A DNA stretch of 64,000 nucleotides. It comes from Clostridiaceae bacterium. GTDB taxonomy: Bacteria > Bacillota > Clostridia > Acetivibrionales > DUMB01. A program made the position numbers and the translations under genes. Positions 34,431 through 43,995 of the stretch are shown here, in pieces; position 1 is the first letter of the stretch; every line of letters starts with the position of its first letter. The DNA lies in NCBI GenBank assembly GCA_012840085.1, contig DUMB01000085.1, forward strand, positions 1 through 64,000, in the 5' to 3' direction. The notes under the pieces were generated by a model. It had not been told where the DNA came from. It did no database searches and saw only the letters and a list, made by a program, of their open reading frames with translations.

Positions 34431-35648
34431 ATGATGAATAATAATATGATTATACATAAAGCAATTGAAAAAGGTGAAGGAATATTAAGGTTTGCCCCAA
34501 CATGGGTTCCCAGGTCTTTTTGCAGACCAGGGAGAAGAATCAAGCTGCATCCGGATGACTATTACATTTTAGGTCCTGAGCGCGGAGGAATTGATGAAAG
34601 ATGGCTTGCTTCTACCACTCCGGCTGATAATGGACCGGGGACACCTTCTGATGAAGGATTGAGCTATATTGTTGCAGATGATGAGGGAAAGGAAAAGGTT
34701 TTATTGGCAGAAGCTGTTGAATTGTTAAAAGGGGAGGTTATTGGAGAAGAGTTGTGGTCAAAATATGAAAAGTGGCCTATGTTTTCAAAATTCTTCGATA
34801 ACCTGGGACCTCTTCCTCATCATGTACATCACCGGGCAGAGCATGCTGCAAGGGTTGGTCAGGAGGGAAAACCCGAAATGTATTTCTTTCCTTCGCAGTT
34901 GAATAATCATGGAGGCGAGTTTCCATTCACATTCTTTGGCTTAAATCCTGGAACAAGCAAAGAGGAAGTGAAGGAGTGCCTTATGAATTTTGCAAAGGGT
35001 GATAACAGACTGCTGGAACTGTCCAGATCTTACAAGCTGTCGGTTGATACCGGTTGGGATGTTCCGCCCGGAGTGCTTCATGCGCCGGGGAGCTTGTGTA
35101 CATATGAACCTCAATTTGCATCTGATGTATATGCCATGTACCAGTCTGTCCTCTACGGAGGCCACTGTGTTCCGGAATCTCTTTTGTGGAAGGACACACC
35201 ACAGGAAGAATTGAATAATTTTGATTACCTGATTGAAGTTTTGGACTGGGAACTCAATGTTGACCCTGATTTCTACAAGAACCGTTTTATGGCTCCAAAG
35301 CCTGTTAAGAATGTGGATGAAATGAAAGAGGAAGGTTATATAGAAGAATGGATTTGCTATAAATGCAGGGAAGTGAGTGCAAAAAGGCTCACAGTACTGC
35401 CGGGGAAAACAGTTACAATAAAGGACAATGCGGCATATGGATTCATACTGATTCAAGGGCATGGAAAGTGTGGTGTGTGGGATATTGAAACACCTGCATT
35501 GATAAGGTACGGACAGTTGACCAGTGATGAATTCTTTGTGACAGAAAAAGCGGCCAGGAAGGGAGTTTGCATACATAATCCTTCTAAGTCCGACCCTATT
35601 GTAATGCTGAAGCACTTTGCCGAAAACCCGGATCTTGTAATTGAATGA
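34431..35648 (+). CDS. Phosphomannose-isomerase-like cupin protein, copy 2
   Basis: A 405-residue paralog of the cupin at 17837. The candidate metal site is kept: HHVHH near residues 123-127, the Glu of GKPEMYFFP and the His of PPGVLHAPG. The second barrel (LTVLPGKTVTIKDNAAYG) and the C-terminal MLKHF are shared as well. GGAGG precedes the ATG pair. It is the last gene of the transporter unit and is followed by a terminator. Two isomerase-like copies under different regulators suggest different substrates or conditions. Confidence 0.75.
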   Translation: MMNNNMIIHKAIEKGEGILRFAPTWVPRSFCRPGRRIKLHPDDYYILGPERGGIDERWLASTTPADNGPGTPSDEGLSYIVADDEGKEKVLLAEAVELLKGEVIGEELWSKYEKWPMFSKFFDNLGPLPHHVHHRAEHAARVGQEGKPEMYFFPSQLNNHGGEFPFTFFGLNPGTSKEEVKECLMNFAKGDNRLLELSRSYKLSVDTGWDVPPGVLHAPGSLCTYEPQFASDVYAMYQSVLYGGHCVPESLLWKDTPQEELNNFDYLIEVLDWELNVDPDFYKNRFMAPKPVKNVDEMKEEGYIEEWICYKCREVSAKRLTVLPGKTVTIKDNAAYGFILIQGHGKCGVWDIETPALIRYGQLTSDEFFVTEKAARKGVCIHNPSKSDPIVMLKHFAENPDLVIE

Positions 35649-35665
35649 CAGAAATAAAATGACAT

Positions 35666-35822
35666 GAAGCAAGAATAACAGGAAATAAGAATAAAAGGAA
35701 ATATGAATAACAGGCAGTAAGAATAACTGAAATAAATATAACAGAAAAATGATAAAATGAGCAAAGAATAAAACAAGCAAAGAATAAAACAGACAAAATT
35801 TATCAGGCAATAAATATAAGCA
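35666..35822. repeat. Degenerate tandem repeat of about 16 bp after the second cupin gene
   Basis: Units such as GAAGCAAGAATAACAG, GAAATAAGAATAAAAG, GAAATATGAATAACAG and GCAGTAAGAATAACTG run head to tail from shortly after the stop codon to the terminator. About nine imperfect units. Confidence 0.7.
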
Positions 35823-35828
35823 GACCGG

Positions 35829-35870
35829 CTCCTCCCACGGTAGAATAAGTCTACCGAAGGAGGAGTTTTT
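35829..35870 (+). terminator. Terminator of the transporter-cupin operon
   Basis: CTCCTCC (35829-35835) and GGTAGA (35839-35844) pair with TCTACC (35850-35855) and GGAGGAG (35859-35865) around small internal loops; T5 follows. The 35871-36133 stretch beyond it is AT-rich, with a TATAAT at 35952 as the only promoter-like word. Confidence 0.9.
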
Positions 35871-36133
35871 CATGATAGCATGAATATATAAAGACTTTTA
35901 ATTTCGATAACTACTTGCATTAATGATTTACTTTTTAATATACTTATGTGCTATAATTAAATGCAAAAGTACTGTAAAAATATAACTTGCTTATTTACAG
36001 CTTTAATTTTTTTGGGTAGTGAAATTTTTATGCAGCTATATTAAGCATATATATTAAGCAGATATATTATTCAGACATATCAAAAAGCAAATTGCTTAAC
36101 TATTTTTTTAACTATGTTTTTATTATTTTATTA

Positions 36134-36165
36134 GGGAGGCAGGATAAACAGTTAATAAACTGTTT
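36134..36165 (+). promoter_or_regulatory. Shine-Dalgarno site separated from its start codon by a hairpin
   Basis: GGGAGG (36134-36139) is followed 6 bp later by a perfect 8-bp hairpin, AAACAGTT (36146-36153), loop AATA, AACTGTTT (36158-36165). GTG 36166 starts right after it. With the hairpin looped out, SD-to-GTG spacing is about 6 nt. Confidence 0.6.
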
Positions 36166-39100
36166 GTGAGTCTTATGAGCAAAGTTTTATATGTGGGGTT
36201 GGATGTAGGTTCTACTACTGCAAAGGTTGCTGTTCTGGATAAAGACTGTAATTTAATTTTCAGCAAATATCAGAGACACTACCTGGACATTAAGAAAACT
36301 ATATATTCTCTTTTGCAGGAAACATACAGCAAATTCAGGGGAGCTGACGTTTGCGTTACCGTAACAGGTTCTGCGGGCATTTCTGTATCAAAATGGCTTG
36401 GACTGCCTTTTATTCAAGAAGTAATAGCAGGTACCAGGGCTGTTGAAAAATTTATTCCTCAAACCGATGTTTCCATAGAACTCGGGGGTGAGGACGCCAA
36501 AATTACCTATTTCAAGGGAGGAGTAGAGCAAAGGATGAATGGCACATGTGCAGGAGGCACAGGTGCATTTATAGACCAGATGGCTACACTACTTCATACA
36601 GATGCCGCAGGCCTTAATGAACTGGCTAAGGGTTGTAAAACAATATACCCCATTGCTGCAAGATGTGGCGTTTTTGCCAAGACCGATGTTCAGCCGTTGC
36701 TAAATGAAGGAGCAGCAAAAGAGGATATAGCAGCTTCCATTTTTCAGTCTGTAGTTAATCAGACAATCAGCGGACTTGCATGTGGGAAACCTATAAGAGG
36801 TAATGTAGCATTCCTGGGAGGACCCCTATATTATCTTTCAGAGCTTCGTAAAAGATTTATTGAGACTTTAAAATTGTCAGATGATCAGGTAATATTTCCT
36901 AAGAACTCTCAGCTTTTTGTAGCCATTGGGGCAGCTACTGCTTCGATGGATGCTGCTGCAATGCCCATAAGACAGTTGATTGAAAGAGCAGAGACATTGG
37001 AAGATGCGCAAAGCTTTGAAGTTGAGCGGTTAAGGCCTCTTTTTAAAGATGAAAGCGAACTGCGGGCTTTCAGAGAAAGGCACAGTAAAAACAGGGTGAA
37101 GACAAAAGTTCTGAAAACTTTTAATGGAAGGTGTTTCCTTGGCCTGGATGCCGGTTCGACTACGACAAAAGCTGTCTTGATTGATGAAGAAGGCGCAATT
37201 TTATATTCATATTACGGAAGCAATGCCGGCAGTCCTTTAATTTCTGTAGTTGAAGTACTCAAGGACGTTTACAGCCGCCTGCCTCAGGGAGCGGAAATAG
37301 TAAATTCCACTGTTACGGGTTATGGAGAGGGATTAATAAAATCAGCCCTGCGTGTCGATATTGGTGAAATTGAAACGGTGGCACACTATAAGGCTGCAGA
37401 CAGCTTCCTGCCGGGAGTGGAGTTTGTTCTTGATATTGGCGGGCAGGATATGAAATCCATGAGAATAAAGAATGGAGTTATCAGCAGTGTCATGCTGAAC
37501 GAAGCCTGCTCCTCAGGGTGCGGATCTTTTATTGAAACTTTTGCTCATTCCCTGAACATGACTGTTAAGGAATTTGCAGATCAGGCTCTGATGGCGGAAA
37601 ACCCTGTGGATTTAGGTTCAAGGTGTACAGTATTTATGAATTCAAGAGTGAAACAAGCTCAGAAAGAAGGGGCTACAGTTGGAGATATTTCAGCGGGCCT
37701 GTCTTACTCAGTTATAAAAAATGCCCTGTTCAAGGTCATAAAAATAAAGAATCCTGAAGATTTCGGCAAAAAGATAGTTGTGCAGGGAGGCACCTTCTTT
37801 AATGATGCAGTGCTAAGGTGCTTCGAACTGATATCTGAGAGGGAAGTTGTGCGTCCTGATATTGCGGGGCTGATGGGGGCATATGGGGCTGCAATCATTT
37901 CCCGCGAAAGGTATGTTGAAGGACACAAAAGCTCTCTGATGAAGCCCGAAGAAATAAAGAACTTTGATGCCCAGGTAACAATGAAAAGGTGCGGTCTCTG
38001 CGCAAACAATTGCCAGCTTACGGTGAACAAATTTAATGACGGAAGGGAATTTATATCGGGAAACAGGTGTGACAGAGGAGCAGGAATTGAAAATACAAGA
38101 GAAGAAATTCCCAACCTCTTTGATTATAAATATAAAAGGCTTTTTGCTTACAGGCCTCTGCCGGAAAAGGAGGCGAAAAGAGGTACTGTAGGCATACCAA
38201 GAGTGCTTAACATATATGAAAACTATCCTTTTTGGTTTACGTTTTTTACTCATTTAGGATTCAGAGTAGAACTTTCACCAAGGTCATCAGATAAAATATA
38301 TCAGATGGGAATGGAGACCATATCTTCAGAGTCTGTGTGCTATCCGGCAAAGCTTGTGCACGGGCATGTTATGAGTCTTGTAAGAAAAGGTATAAAGTTC
38401 ATATTCTATCCATGTGTTCCCTATGAAAGGAAAGAAGATGAGGGAGCCAACAACAATTATAATTGTCCTATAGTTACTTCATATTCTGAAGTTATAAAAA
38501 ATAATATGGATGTACTCAGGGAAAATGGTATCAAATTTATGAATCCCTTTTTGCCGTACAACAATAAACAAAAGTTAAAGAAAAGGTTATTCAGTGAATT
38601 AAGAGAGTTTGACATATCAATGGAGGAAATTTCAGAAGCGGCTGAAGCTGCATGGGCGGAGGATGAAAAATTTAAAAAGGATATAAGGCAAAAAGGCGAG
38701 GAAGTTCTTAAGTATCTCGAAAGGACAGGCAAAAAGGGAATTGTCCTGGCAGGACGGCCTTATCACATTGATCCCGAAATAAACCACGGCATACCTGGCA
38801 TTATAACAAGCAATGGTATGGCCGTGCTTACCGAAGATTCCATATCGCATCTGGGAGAGGTAGAAAGGCCCTTAAGGGTAGTAGACCAATGGATGTATCA
38901 CACAAGGCTTTATAAAGCAGCAAGCTTTGTAAAAACGCGTAAGGACCTAGAGCTTGTGCAGCTTACTTCCTTTGGTTGCGGCCTTGATGCGGTTACTACT
39001 GACCAGGTGGAAGAAATACTGGAGTCAAGCGGGAAAATCTATACTTTGATAAAGATTGATGAAGGCAAAAACCTGGGGGCGGCACGCATAAGAATCCGCT

Positions 39101-40473
39101 CACTGAAAGCTGCTGTGGATGAGAGAGAGAAAAGGGGATATGCTCTTCAAAAAGGCAGTTCCAGCATTAAGAGGATTGTCTTTACGAAAGAAATGAGAAA
39201 AAATCATACCATTCTTTCTCCTCAGATGTCTCCTATACATTTCCAGTTCCTGGAGGCGGCTTTTAGAGCAGCCGGGTACAATGTTGAGATATTGCCTTCA
39301 GTTGATGCAGAAGCGGTAAATGAAGGGTTGAAATATGTTAACAATGACGCCTGCTATCCTTCAATAATTGTTGTGGGGCAGATGATTGAAGCGCTGAAGT
39401 CAGGGAAATACGACCCTGAAAATACCTCCCTGATTATTACCCAGACAGGCGGAGGATGCAGGGCTACCAATTATATAGGTTTTCTGAGAAAAGCACTGAA
39501 AGATGCAGGATTTCATAAAGTACCTGTAATATCCCTTAATACACTTGGGTTGGAAAAAAACCCGGGGTTTGCAATAACGCCTGAGCTGGTCAATAAAAGC
39601 TTGATGGGACTTATATACGGTGATCTGCTGATGAAGGTACTTTACAGGGTGAGGCCCTATGAGAGAATTGTGGGATCAGCCAATACTCTTTATGAAAAAT
39701 GGGTAAAAAGATGCAAAGAATCAGTAATTGACGGAAAGCACAGTACGTTCAGAAAAAATATAAATGAGATAGTTAAGGATTTTGATAACATTGAATTAAC
39801 AAATGAGATTAAGCCCAGAGTAGGTCTTGTAGGAGAGATATTGGTCAAATATCACCCTACTGCCAATAATGATATTGTATCAATAATTGAAGGCGAAGGT
39901 GCGGAGGCAGTAGTTCCGGATCTTACAGGATTTATTCTTTATTGTGCTTATAATGCAAATTTCAAATATAAATATCTGGACGGAAAACTGTCGACAGCAG
40001 TTGTAAACAACGCTGCCATAAAGGGAATAGAATATTACAGGCATGAGATGAAAAAGGCCCTGAAAAGAAGTAAACGCTTTGAAGCTCCACCCAGCATCAG
40101 GAACCTTGCCGCATGGGCATCCAGAATTCTTTCAATAGGCAATCATACGGGAGAAGGGTGGCTTCTGACGGCTGAGATGATAGAATTGTTAAAAGCCGGC
40201 ATAAATAATATAGTTTGTATGCAGCCCTTTGCATGCCTGCCTAATCACGTGACCGGAAAGGGTATGATTAAGGAGCTCAAGAGATTATTCCCTCAGGCTA
40301 ATATCGTTGCTGTGGATTATGACCCCGGCGCCAGTGAAGTGAACCAGTTGAACAGGATAAAACTCATGCTTTCTACAGCCTTTAAAAACATGGGGGAGGG
40401 AGTCATTAAAGCGGTCAAAGATGTAAAAGATACAGCCATGTCAATGAAAAAAGAAGTAGGGACAGCTCAGTGA
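36166..40473 (+). CDS. Giant acyl-CoA dehydratase activase-like protein (BcrAD/BadFG plus DUF2229)
   Basis: A 1435-residue cytoplasmic protein with two ASKHA ATPase units in tandem: unit 1 from [12 protein letters not shown] with GGEDAKI and [15 protein letters not shown]; unit 2 from [12 protein letters not shown] with DIGGQDMKS and [13 protein letters not shown]. The Cys residues in those motifs are the [4Fe-4S] ligand positions of 2-hydroxyacyl-CoA dehydratase activators. A Cys-rich [12 protein letters not shown] segment and a dehydratase-like DUF2229 half follow. The family fuses activator and dehydratase-like parts; the substrate is unknown. No partner genes are nearby. The start is GTG 36166 or ATG 36175. 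Confidence 0.88.
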   Translation: MSLMSKVLYVGLDVGSTTAKVAVLDKDCNLIFSKYQRHYLDIKKTIYSLLQETYSKFRGADVCVTVTGSAGISVSKWLGLPFIQEVIAGTRAVEKFIPQTDVSIELGGEDAKITYFKGGVEQRMNGTCAGGTGAFIDQMATLLHTDAAGLNELAKGCKTIYPIAARCGVFAKTDVQPLLNEGAAKEDIAASIFQSVVNQTISGLACGKPIRGNVAFLGGPLYYLSELRKRFIETLKLSDDQVIFPKNSQLFVAIGAATASMDAAAMPIRQLIERAETLEDAQSFEVERLRPLFKDESELRAFRERHSKNRVKTKVLKTFNGRCFLGLDAGSTTTKAVLIDEEGAILYSYYGSNAGSPLISVVEVLKDVYSRLPQGAEIVNSTVTGYGEGLIKSALRVDIGEIETVAHYKAADSFLPGVEFVLDIGGQDMKSMRIKNGVISSVMLNEACSSGCGSFIETFAHSLNMTVKEFADQALMAENPVDLGSRCTVFMNSRVKQAQKEGATVGDISAGLSYSVIKNALFKVIKIKNPEDFGKKIVVQGGTFFNDAVLRCFELISEREVVRPDIAGLMGAYGAAIISRERYVEGHKSSLMKPEEIKNFDAQVTMKRCGLCANNCQLTVNKFNDGREFISGNRCDRGAGIENTREEIPNLFDYKYKRLFAYRPLPEKEAKRGTVGIPRVLNIYENYPFWFTFFTHLGFRVELSPRSSDKIYQMGMETISSESVCYPAKLVHGHVMSLVRKGIKFIFYPCVPYERKEDEGANNNYNCPIVTSYSEVIKNNMDVLRENGIKFMNPFLPYNNKQKLKKRLFSELREFDISMEEISEAAEAAWAEDEKFKKDIRQKGEEVLKYLERTGKKGIVLAGRPYHIDPEINHGIPGIITSNGMAVLTEDSISHLGEVERPLRVVDQWMYHTRLYKAASFVKTRKDLELVQLTSFGCGLDAVTTDQVEEILESSGKIYTLIKIDEGKNLGAARIRIRSLKAAVDEREKRGYALQKGSSSIKRIVFTKEMRKNHTILSPQMSPIHFQFLEAAFRAAGYNVEILPSVDAEAVNEGLKYVNNDACYPSIIVVGQMIEALKSGKYDPENTSLIITQTGGGCRATNYIGFLRKALKDAGFHKVPVISLNTLGLEKNPGFAITPELVNKSLMGLIYGDLLMKVLYRVRPYERIVGSANTLYEKWVKRCKESVIDGKHSTFRKNINEIVKDFDNIELTNEIKPRVGLVGEILVKYHPTANNDIVSIIEGEGAEAVVPDLTGFILYCAYNANFKYKYLDGKLSTAVVNNAAIKGIEYYRHEMKKALKRSKRFEAPPSIRNLAAWASRILSIGNHTGEGWLLTAEMIELLKAGINNIVCMQPFACLPNHVTGKGMIKELKRLFPQANIVAVDYDPGASEVNQLNRIKLMLSTAFKNMGEGVIKAVKDVKDTAMSMKKEVGTAQ

Positions 40474-40496
40474 AACAAGCAGTGAAATATATAAAA

Positions 40497-40545
40497 ACAG
40501 ATAAAAAGGAACCAGTTTCACCAGTTCCTTTTTATCTGTATTTTC
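40497..40545. terminator. Terminator, probably bidirectional
   Basis: ACAGATAAAAAGGAAC (40497-40512) is exactly complementary to GTTCCTTTTTATCTGT (40524-40539), a 16-bp stem. It lies between the giant activase and the converging small gene, whose stop codon falls inside the hairpin. Confidence 0.85.
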
Positions 40546-40672
40546 GAGGCTTTTTCTGATTTTTCTGTCTTGCGTCATGCTTTTTAACCGACCATGTGAA
40601 CATGAGGCCGAAAACTGCAAAAGCAGCAAGAGTGGCAATTAGAATAATAATTTGCGTTGTAATGGGTATCAC
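40532..40672 (-). CDS. Small single-pass membrane protein, 46 residues
   Basis: Reads MIPITTQIIILIATLAAFAV, then FGLMFTWSVKKHDARQ and a basic tail ending KKPRKYR. One hydrophobic helix (about residues 5-25) is followed by a positively charged C-terminus, giving an N-out/C-in membrane peptide. The start is GTG 40672 with only a weak ribosome site. A good TTGAAT-17-TATAAT promoter lies upstream and an inverted repeat CACTATTTGT / ACAAATAGTG (40693-40721) is in the leader. Family unknown; the signals support a real gene. Confidence 0.55.
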   Translation of the reverse strand: MIPITTQIIILIATLAAFAVFGLMFTWSVKKHDARQKNQKKPRKYR

Positions 40673-40734
40673 CTATTTCATTCAGATTTTCTCACTATTT
40701 GTTTTTGTTGGACAAATAGTGTAGTATGGCAACA

Positions 40735-40763
40735 ATTATACACATAAAATTAAAACAATTCAA
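40735..40763 (-). promoter_or_regulatory. Promoter of the 46-residue membrane protein
   Basis: On the minus strand TTGAAT (complement of 40758-40763), 17 bp, TATAAT (complement of 40735-40740). A 10-bp inverted repeat at 40693-40721 lies in the leader just upstream of the ORF. Confidence 0.65.
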
Positions 40764-40795
40764 GAGAAATAATTTGGGGGACATTTTCCCTAAAG

Positions 40796-41033
40796 ACCGG
40801 CTATGATCTAATAGATGACTGTTGGCCTGAGTACGTGGAGCAATTGGGGATTGAACGCACAATGCTTCCCAATATTGTTGCGCCGGGATAATTTATTGGC
40901 AAAGTATCTAAGGAAGCAGTTGAAGAATTGGGCCTGTCTACTGCTACATGTGTCATGGCAGGCGCAACAGACGGATATGCATCTGCGCTTGCGGCAGGTG
41001 CTGTACACGTGGGAAGCTGGGCAACGATAATTT
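40796..41033 (+). pseudogene. FGGY carbohydrate kinase fragment (decayed)
   Basis: Translation from ACC 40796 gives TGYDLIDDCWPEYVEQLGI and, after an in-frame stop following NIVAPG, KEAVEELGLSTATCVMAGATDGYASALAAG. That is the middle of an FGGY kinase. Both ends are missing, and it runs into a phosphohexomutase fragment at about 41033. It is not a piece of the intact kinase at 20018 in any obvious way. Confidence 0.75.
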
Positions 41034-41616
41034 GTTGACGATAGGGGAAGAGCGATAAACAGTGAACGCAGCTTTGCCGTATTTATCAGGGAATACCTGA
41101 AAGAAGCTCCTTCATCGGTTGTATATGATATAAAATCCTCTTCAGTTGTAACAGATACTGTACTCGAACTGGGAGGAGAACCAATACTTGAGCGCAGCGG
41201 ACATGCTTTTATAAAAAAGACATTTTTAGAGAAAAATTCTGCTCTTGCAGGTGAGATCAGTGGTCACTTTTTCTTCCGGGAATTAGGCTATGATGACGGT
41301 ATCTATGCGGCACTCAGAATGGCGCAGATTTTGGCCAAATCAGGAGAGAAGCTTTCCGACATTATTAACAGGATACCCAGCACACTTATAACTCCTGATA
41401 TACGTGTGTTCTGCCCTTATGACAAAAAAATATAAAATTTCCCTTATGGACGGTGTCAGAGTTGATTTCCCATATGGCTGGCTGCTTGTGAGAAAATCAG
41501 TTACAGAAGAGGGCATCACAATAAGAATCGAGGCCAAAAATGAAGAAAACATGAATAAGATAAAGTCATTGATACTGGAGGTTTTAACAGAGATACCTGA
41601 AGAATTGCTATTGTAA
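41034..41616 (+). pseudogene. Phosphomannomutase/phosphoglucomutase fragment (decayed)
   Basis: Frame 41034-41435 encodes DDRGRAINSERSFAVFIREY, then AGEISGHFFFRELGYDDGIY and ends in DKKI-stop. The continuation MDGVRVDFPYGWLLVRKSVT is found one frame on (to 41616), with the shift at an A7 run (41424-41430). The N-terminal half with the phosphoserine and most of the metal loop is gone. Intact relatives have about 450 residues. It could be a relic of a sugar-phosphate gene pair. Confidence 0.8.
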
Positions 41617-41715
41617 GTAAGTAAAAGATAATAAAAACAAAAGTGAAAAAATAAGAGGGCGTCTTGATTAAGTACAAGCAGGCGGGGGAAATAGGTCTGT
41701 AAAATTTGATGACGG

Positions 41716-41865
41716 ATGTATGGCTATCAAGGTTTTGGGTATTTGCCGGAAGAAATGACTTTAAACTCAGGATTTGTGGTTGTAAACGGTGTACAAATGA
41801 AAAACTATTACAATGAGGAGCACGATGCCGGCCTGGACTGCAATAATCTAAATTTCATATCATAA
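41716..41865 (+). CDS. Short ORF or gene remnant, 49 residues
   Basis: Starts MYGYQGFGYLPEEMTLNSGF and ends LDCNNLNFIS. It is Tyr/Gly/Asn-rich, with no membrane segment and only a weak ribosome site. It sits between decayed genes and spoIIP, so it may be another fragment. Not recognised. The flanks 41617-41715 and 41866-42050 hold no other gene that I can see. Confidence 0.3.
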   Translation: MYGYQGFGYLPEEMTLNSGFVVVNGVQMKNYYNEEHDAGLDCNNLNFIS

Positions 41866-42072
41866 TAATATATTTGAATTTTCTATTATTTCCCGTTGAT
41901 TGTTATATTTAACTCACCATCATTAAGTCTCATCTCCTTAAGTATCATAACACTTTATATTTCAAACTGTGGATTTTTTGATTGTCATAATATTACTCCG
42001 GTTTGAATACTTATTAGAGTACAAGTTTATTAGTTGTTTTGATATTACAATAGCCTAAAGGCGGGGGAAAAA

Positions 42073-43365
42073 ATGACTCGTAGATACGCAGAGAAAAAGA
42101 AAAGGGAAAGAATCCGGAAAATAATTTCCATACCCATTTTCATTATTTTTGCCGTTGCTGCGGTATATACAGGAATGGCTGCAGGAGATTTGATTTTCAG
42201 TATTGACAGTGGAATAGTTGAAAGTATTGATTCGCAGACCTTTAAGGACACACTGAACACAACCTTTCCAATTATTGATACGATATATAACAGTGGAAAC
42301 ATAAACGTATCACTTTCCAGTGAAATTGGCAGGTTAATAAGAAACATATTCGATTTTGACCTGGGAACACCAATTACTATTTTAAATGCGCAGTCTTCAC
42401 TGTTTAACAGGTATTATTATAACGAATACCAGTTATTGCTGGCACAAGGTTATGAAGAAAAAGGAAAGGAATTCGATGTTGCGGACAATAATAAAACGGA
42501 CAAGGAAGACAAGCAGCTGCAGCCGGATGAAACTGACACAACTCCGAGACAGGAAGATAACATCATATCTGACGGCGTAGCAAGCAGCATTTTTTTCGAT
42601 GAAGCGGATGAACAAAAGGACTTCTCGGATAAAAAATCCATTTCTGCCGGAGAAGTCACTATTCAGAACCAATCTGATATAAAGATTGAAAAATCCGACA
42701 TAGATGCAATGCTTAAGGAACCTTTAAATATAAAATTTGACAGAAAAGGACCCAAGATATTAATATACCACACCCACACTTCGGAAGGGTATGTCAGAAA
42801 TGCATCAGAGCTGGGTAAGAATAAAAAGGAATCTCCCAGCTATACCAGTGATGTGAAGTACAGTGTAGTAAGAGTGGGAGACCAATTGGCTGAATATCTT
42901 GGAAAGACATACGGTATTGAAGTTATTCATAACGGTACGGTACATGGCAATTACAGCAAGTCGCTGAAAACCGTAGAGAGTTATTTAAAAAGCTATCCAT
43001 CAATAAAAATAATATTTGATATTCACAGAGATGGTCTTGCTGCAGATAAGCCAAAATTGAGGCTGACAAAAGAGATAAACGGGAAGAATGCCGCCCAGGT
43101 GATGTTCGTTGTTGGTACAAACGGGTCAGGATTAAAACATCCTAATTGGAAGAATAATCTAAAGCTGGCGGTGAAGCTGCAGCAAAAACTGAACGAAGAG
43201 GCTCCAGGCCTCGCAAGGCCTATATACATAAGCAATAACAGGTATAACCAGCACATGGCCAATGGCGCTTTGATTATTGAGATTGGTGCAGACGGGAATA
43301 CTATAGAAGAAGCTCTGGAAACAACAAAATATGTTGCAAAAGCTATAAGTGAAGTTATTAAATAG
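42073..43365 (+). CDS. spoIIP: Stage II sporulation protein P (peptidoglycan amidase)
   Basis: A 430-residue mother-cell membrane enzyme that, with SpoIID and SpoIIM, dissolves septal peptidoglycan during engulfment. A membrane helix lies near residues 14-36, then a polar linker (about 130-220) and the amidase domain from KILIYHTHTSEGY (zinc His) through IIFDIHRDG to the conserved SNNRYNQHMANGALIIEIG. The order is typical of the family. GGCGGGGGAAA precedes the ATG. It is followed by a small membrane protein and lepA, as in related clostridia. Confidence 0.93.
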   Translation: MTRRYAEKKKRERIRKIISIPIFIIFAVAAVYTGMAAGDLIFSIDSGIVESIDSQTFKDTLNTTFPIIDTIYNSGNINVSLSSEIGRLIRNIFDFDLGTPITILNAQSSLFNRYYYNEYQLLLAQGYEEKGKEFDVADNNKTDKEDKQLQPDETDTTPRQEDNIISDGVASSIFFDEADEQKDFSDKKSISAGEVTIQNQSDIKIEKSDIDAMLKEPLNIKFDRKGPKILIYHTHTSEGYVRNASELGKNKKESPSYTSDVKYSVVRVGDQLAEYLGKTYGIEVIHNGTVHGNYSKSLKTVESYLKSYPSIKIIFDIHRDGLAADKPKLRLTKEINGKNAAQVMFVVGTNGSGLKHPNWKNNLKLAVKLQQKLNEEAPGLARPIYISNNRYNQHMANGALIIEIGADGNTIEEALETTKYVAKAISEVIK

Positions 43366-43400
43366 ATGAAAGCGGGGAATAATAAAAATGGTGATATAAA

Positions 43401-43676
43401 ATGAGCAGACTGGAAAGATTCAGGGAAGCCAGAAAGTATAGGAGAAAAATATTTTCTTCTATTTTTTTATTTTTTTTAGTGCTTATTACAGGTATATGTA
43501 TTGTTGATTATACGACAAATTCTCTGTTGAAAGATGAAAACTGTATTAATATTTTTTCCATTCAAAGCGGGGATTCGTATATTGAGATAGCCTTTATGAA
43601 CAATGCGCTCAGGTTGGATACAACATATATCGAAAAGGACAGGAAAAAAATCATGGAGTTTCTTTTCGGATATTAA
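43401..43676 (+). CDS. Small membrane-anchored protein, 91 residues
   Basis: A basic start (SRLERFREARKYRRK), one hydrophobic helix (about 16-36) and an extracytoplasmic domain of about 50 residues with NIFSIQSGDSYIEIAFMNNA. It is 35 bp downstream of spoIIP and could be cotranscribed, hinting at a sporulation role; family not recognised. The ribosome site is weak. Its first 15 residues resemble the 49-residue membrane protein at 12201-12350. Confidence 0.6.
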   Translation: MSRLERFREARKYRRKIFSSIFLFFLVLITGICIVDYTTNSLLKDENCINIFSIQSGDSYIEIAFMNNALRLDTTYIEKDRKKIMEFLFGY

Positions 43677-43707
43677 TTTATTGTTCACTTGTTACGAGTT
43701 ATGCTAT

Positions 43708-43957
43708 AATATGAAAGCGTAGCGACATGGTAAACATGGCAGTTAATATGAAAGCGGAGCTTTCATATTATGCGCAACTGCCTGTTTGCGCAGCAAACAA
43801 ATGGCAGGCGCATTAAAAAAGTATTAATTGCCATCGCCCTGCTTTCATTGATTCTTCTGTTGCGGTCTTGCGGGATTCATTCCCGAAAGCCGCAACATGG
43901 CAATTAATATGAAAGCGTAGCAGAAACATGGCAGTTAACAGGTCAGTAGTGAAATGC
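43708..43957. repeat. Cluster of direct and inverted repeats before lepA
   Basis: AATATGAAAGCGTAGC recurs near 43708 and 43905, and CATGGCAGTTAATATGAAAGC-like words recur four times. Hairpins are TAATATGAAAGC (43744-43755) with GCTTTCATATTA (43759-43770), a GC-rich arm pair around 43771-43812, and GTTGCGG/CCGCAAC at about 43859-43896. No gene is visible in this 319-bp gap. Confidence 0.75.
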
Positions 43958-43995
43958 CACCATAGATAGTGTTTGAGTTATGGAGGAATTAGTTG

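Noticed and set aside
34941-35873. 310-codon minus-strand frame over the second cupin gene
   Set aside because: Antisense of the cupin gene and its AT-rich 3' array; the Phe/Tyr-rich N-terminus comes from the repeat and there is no ribosome site.
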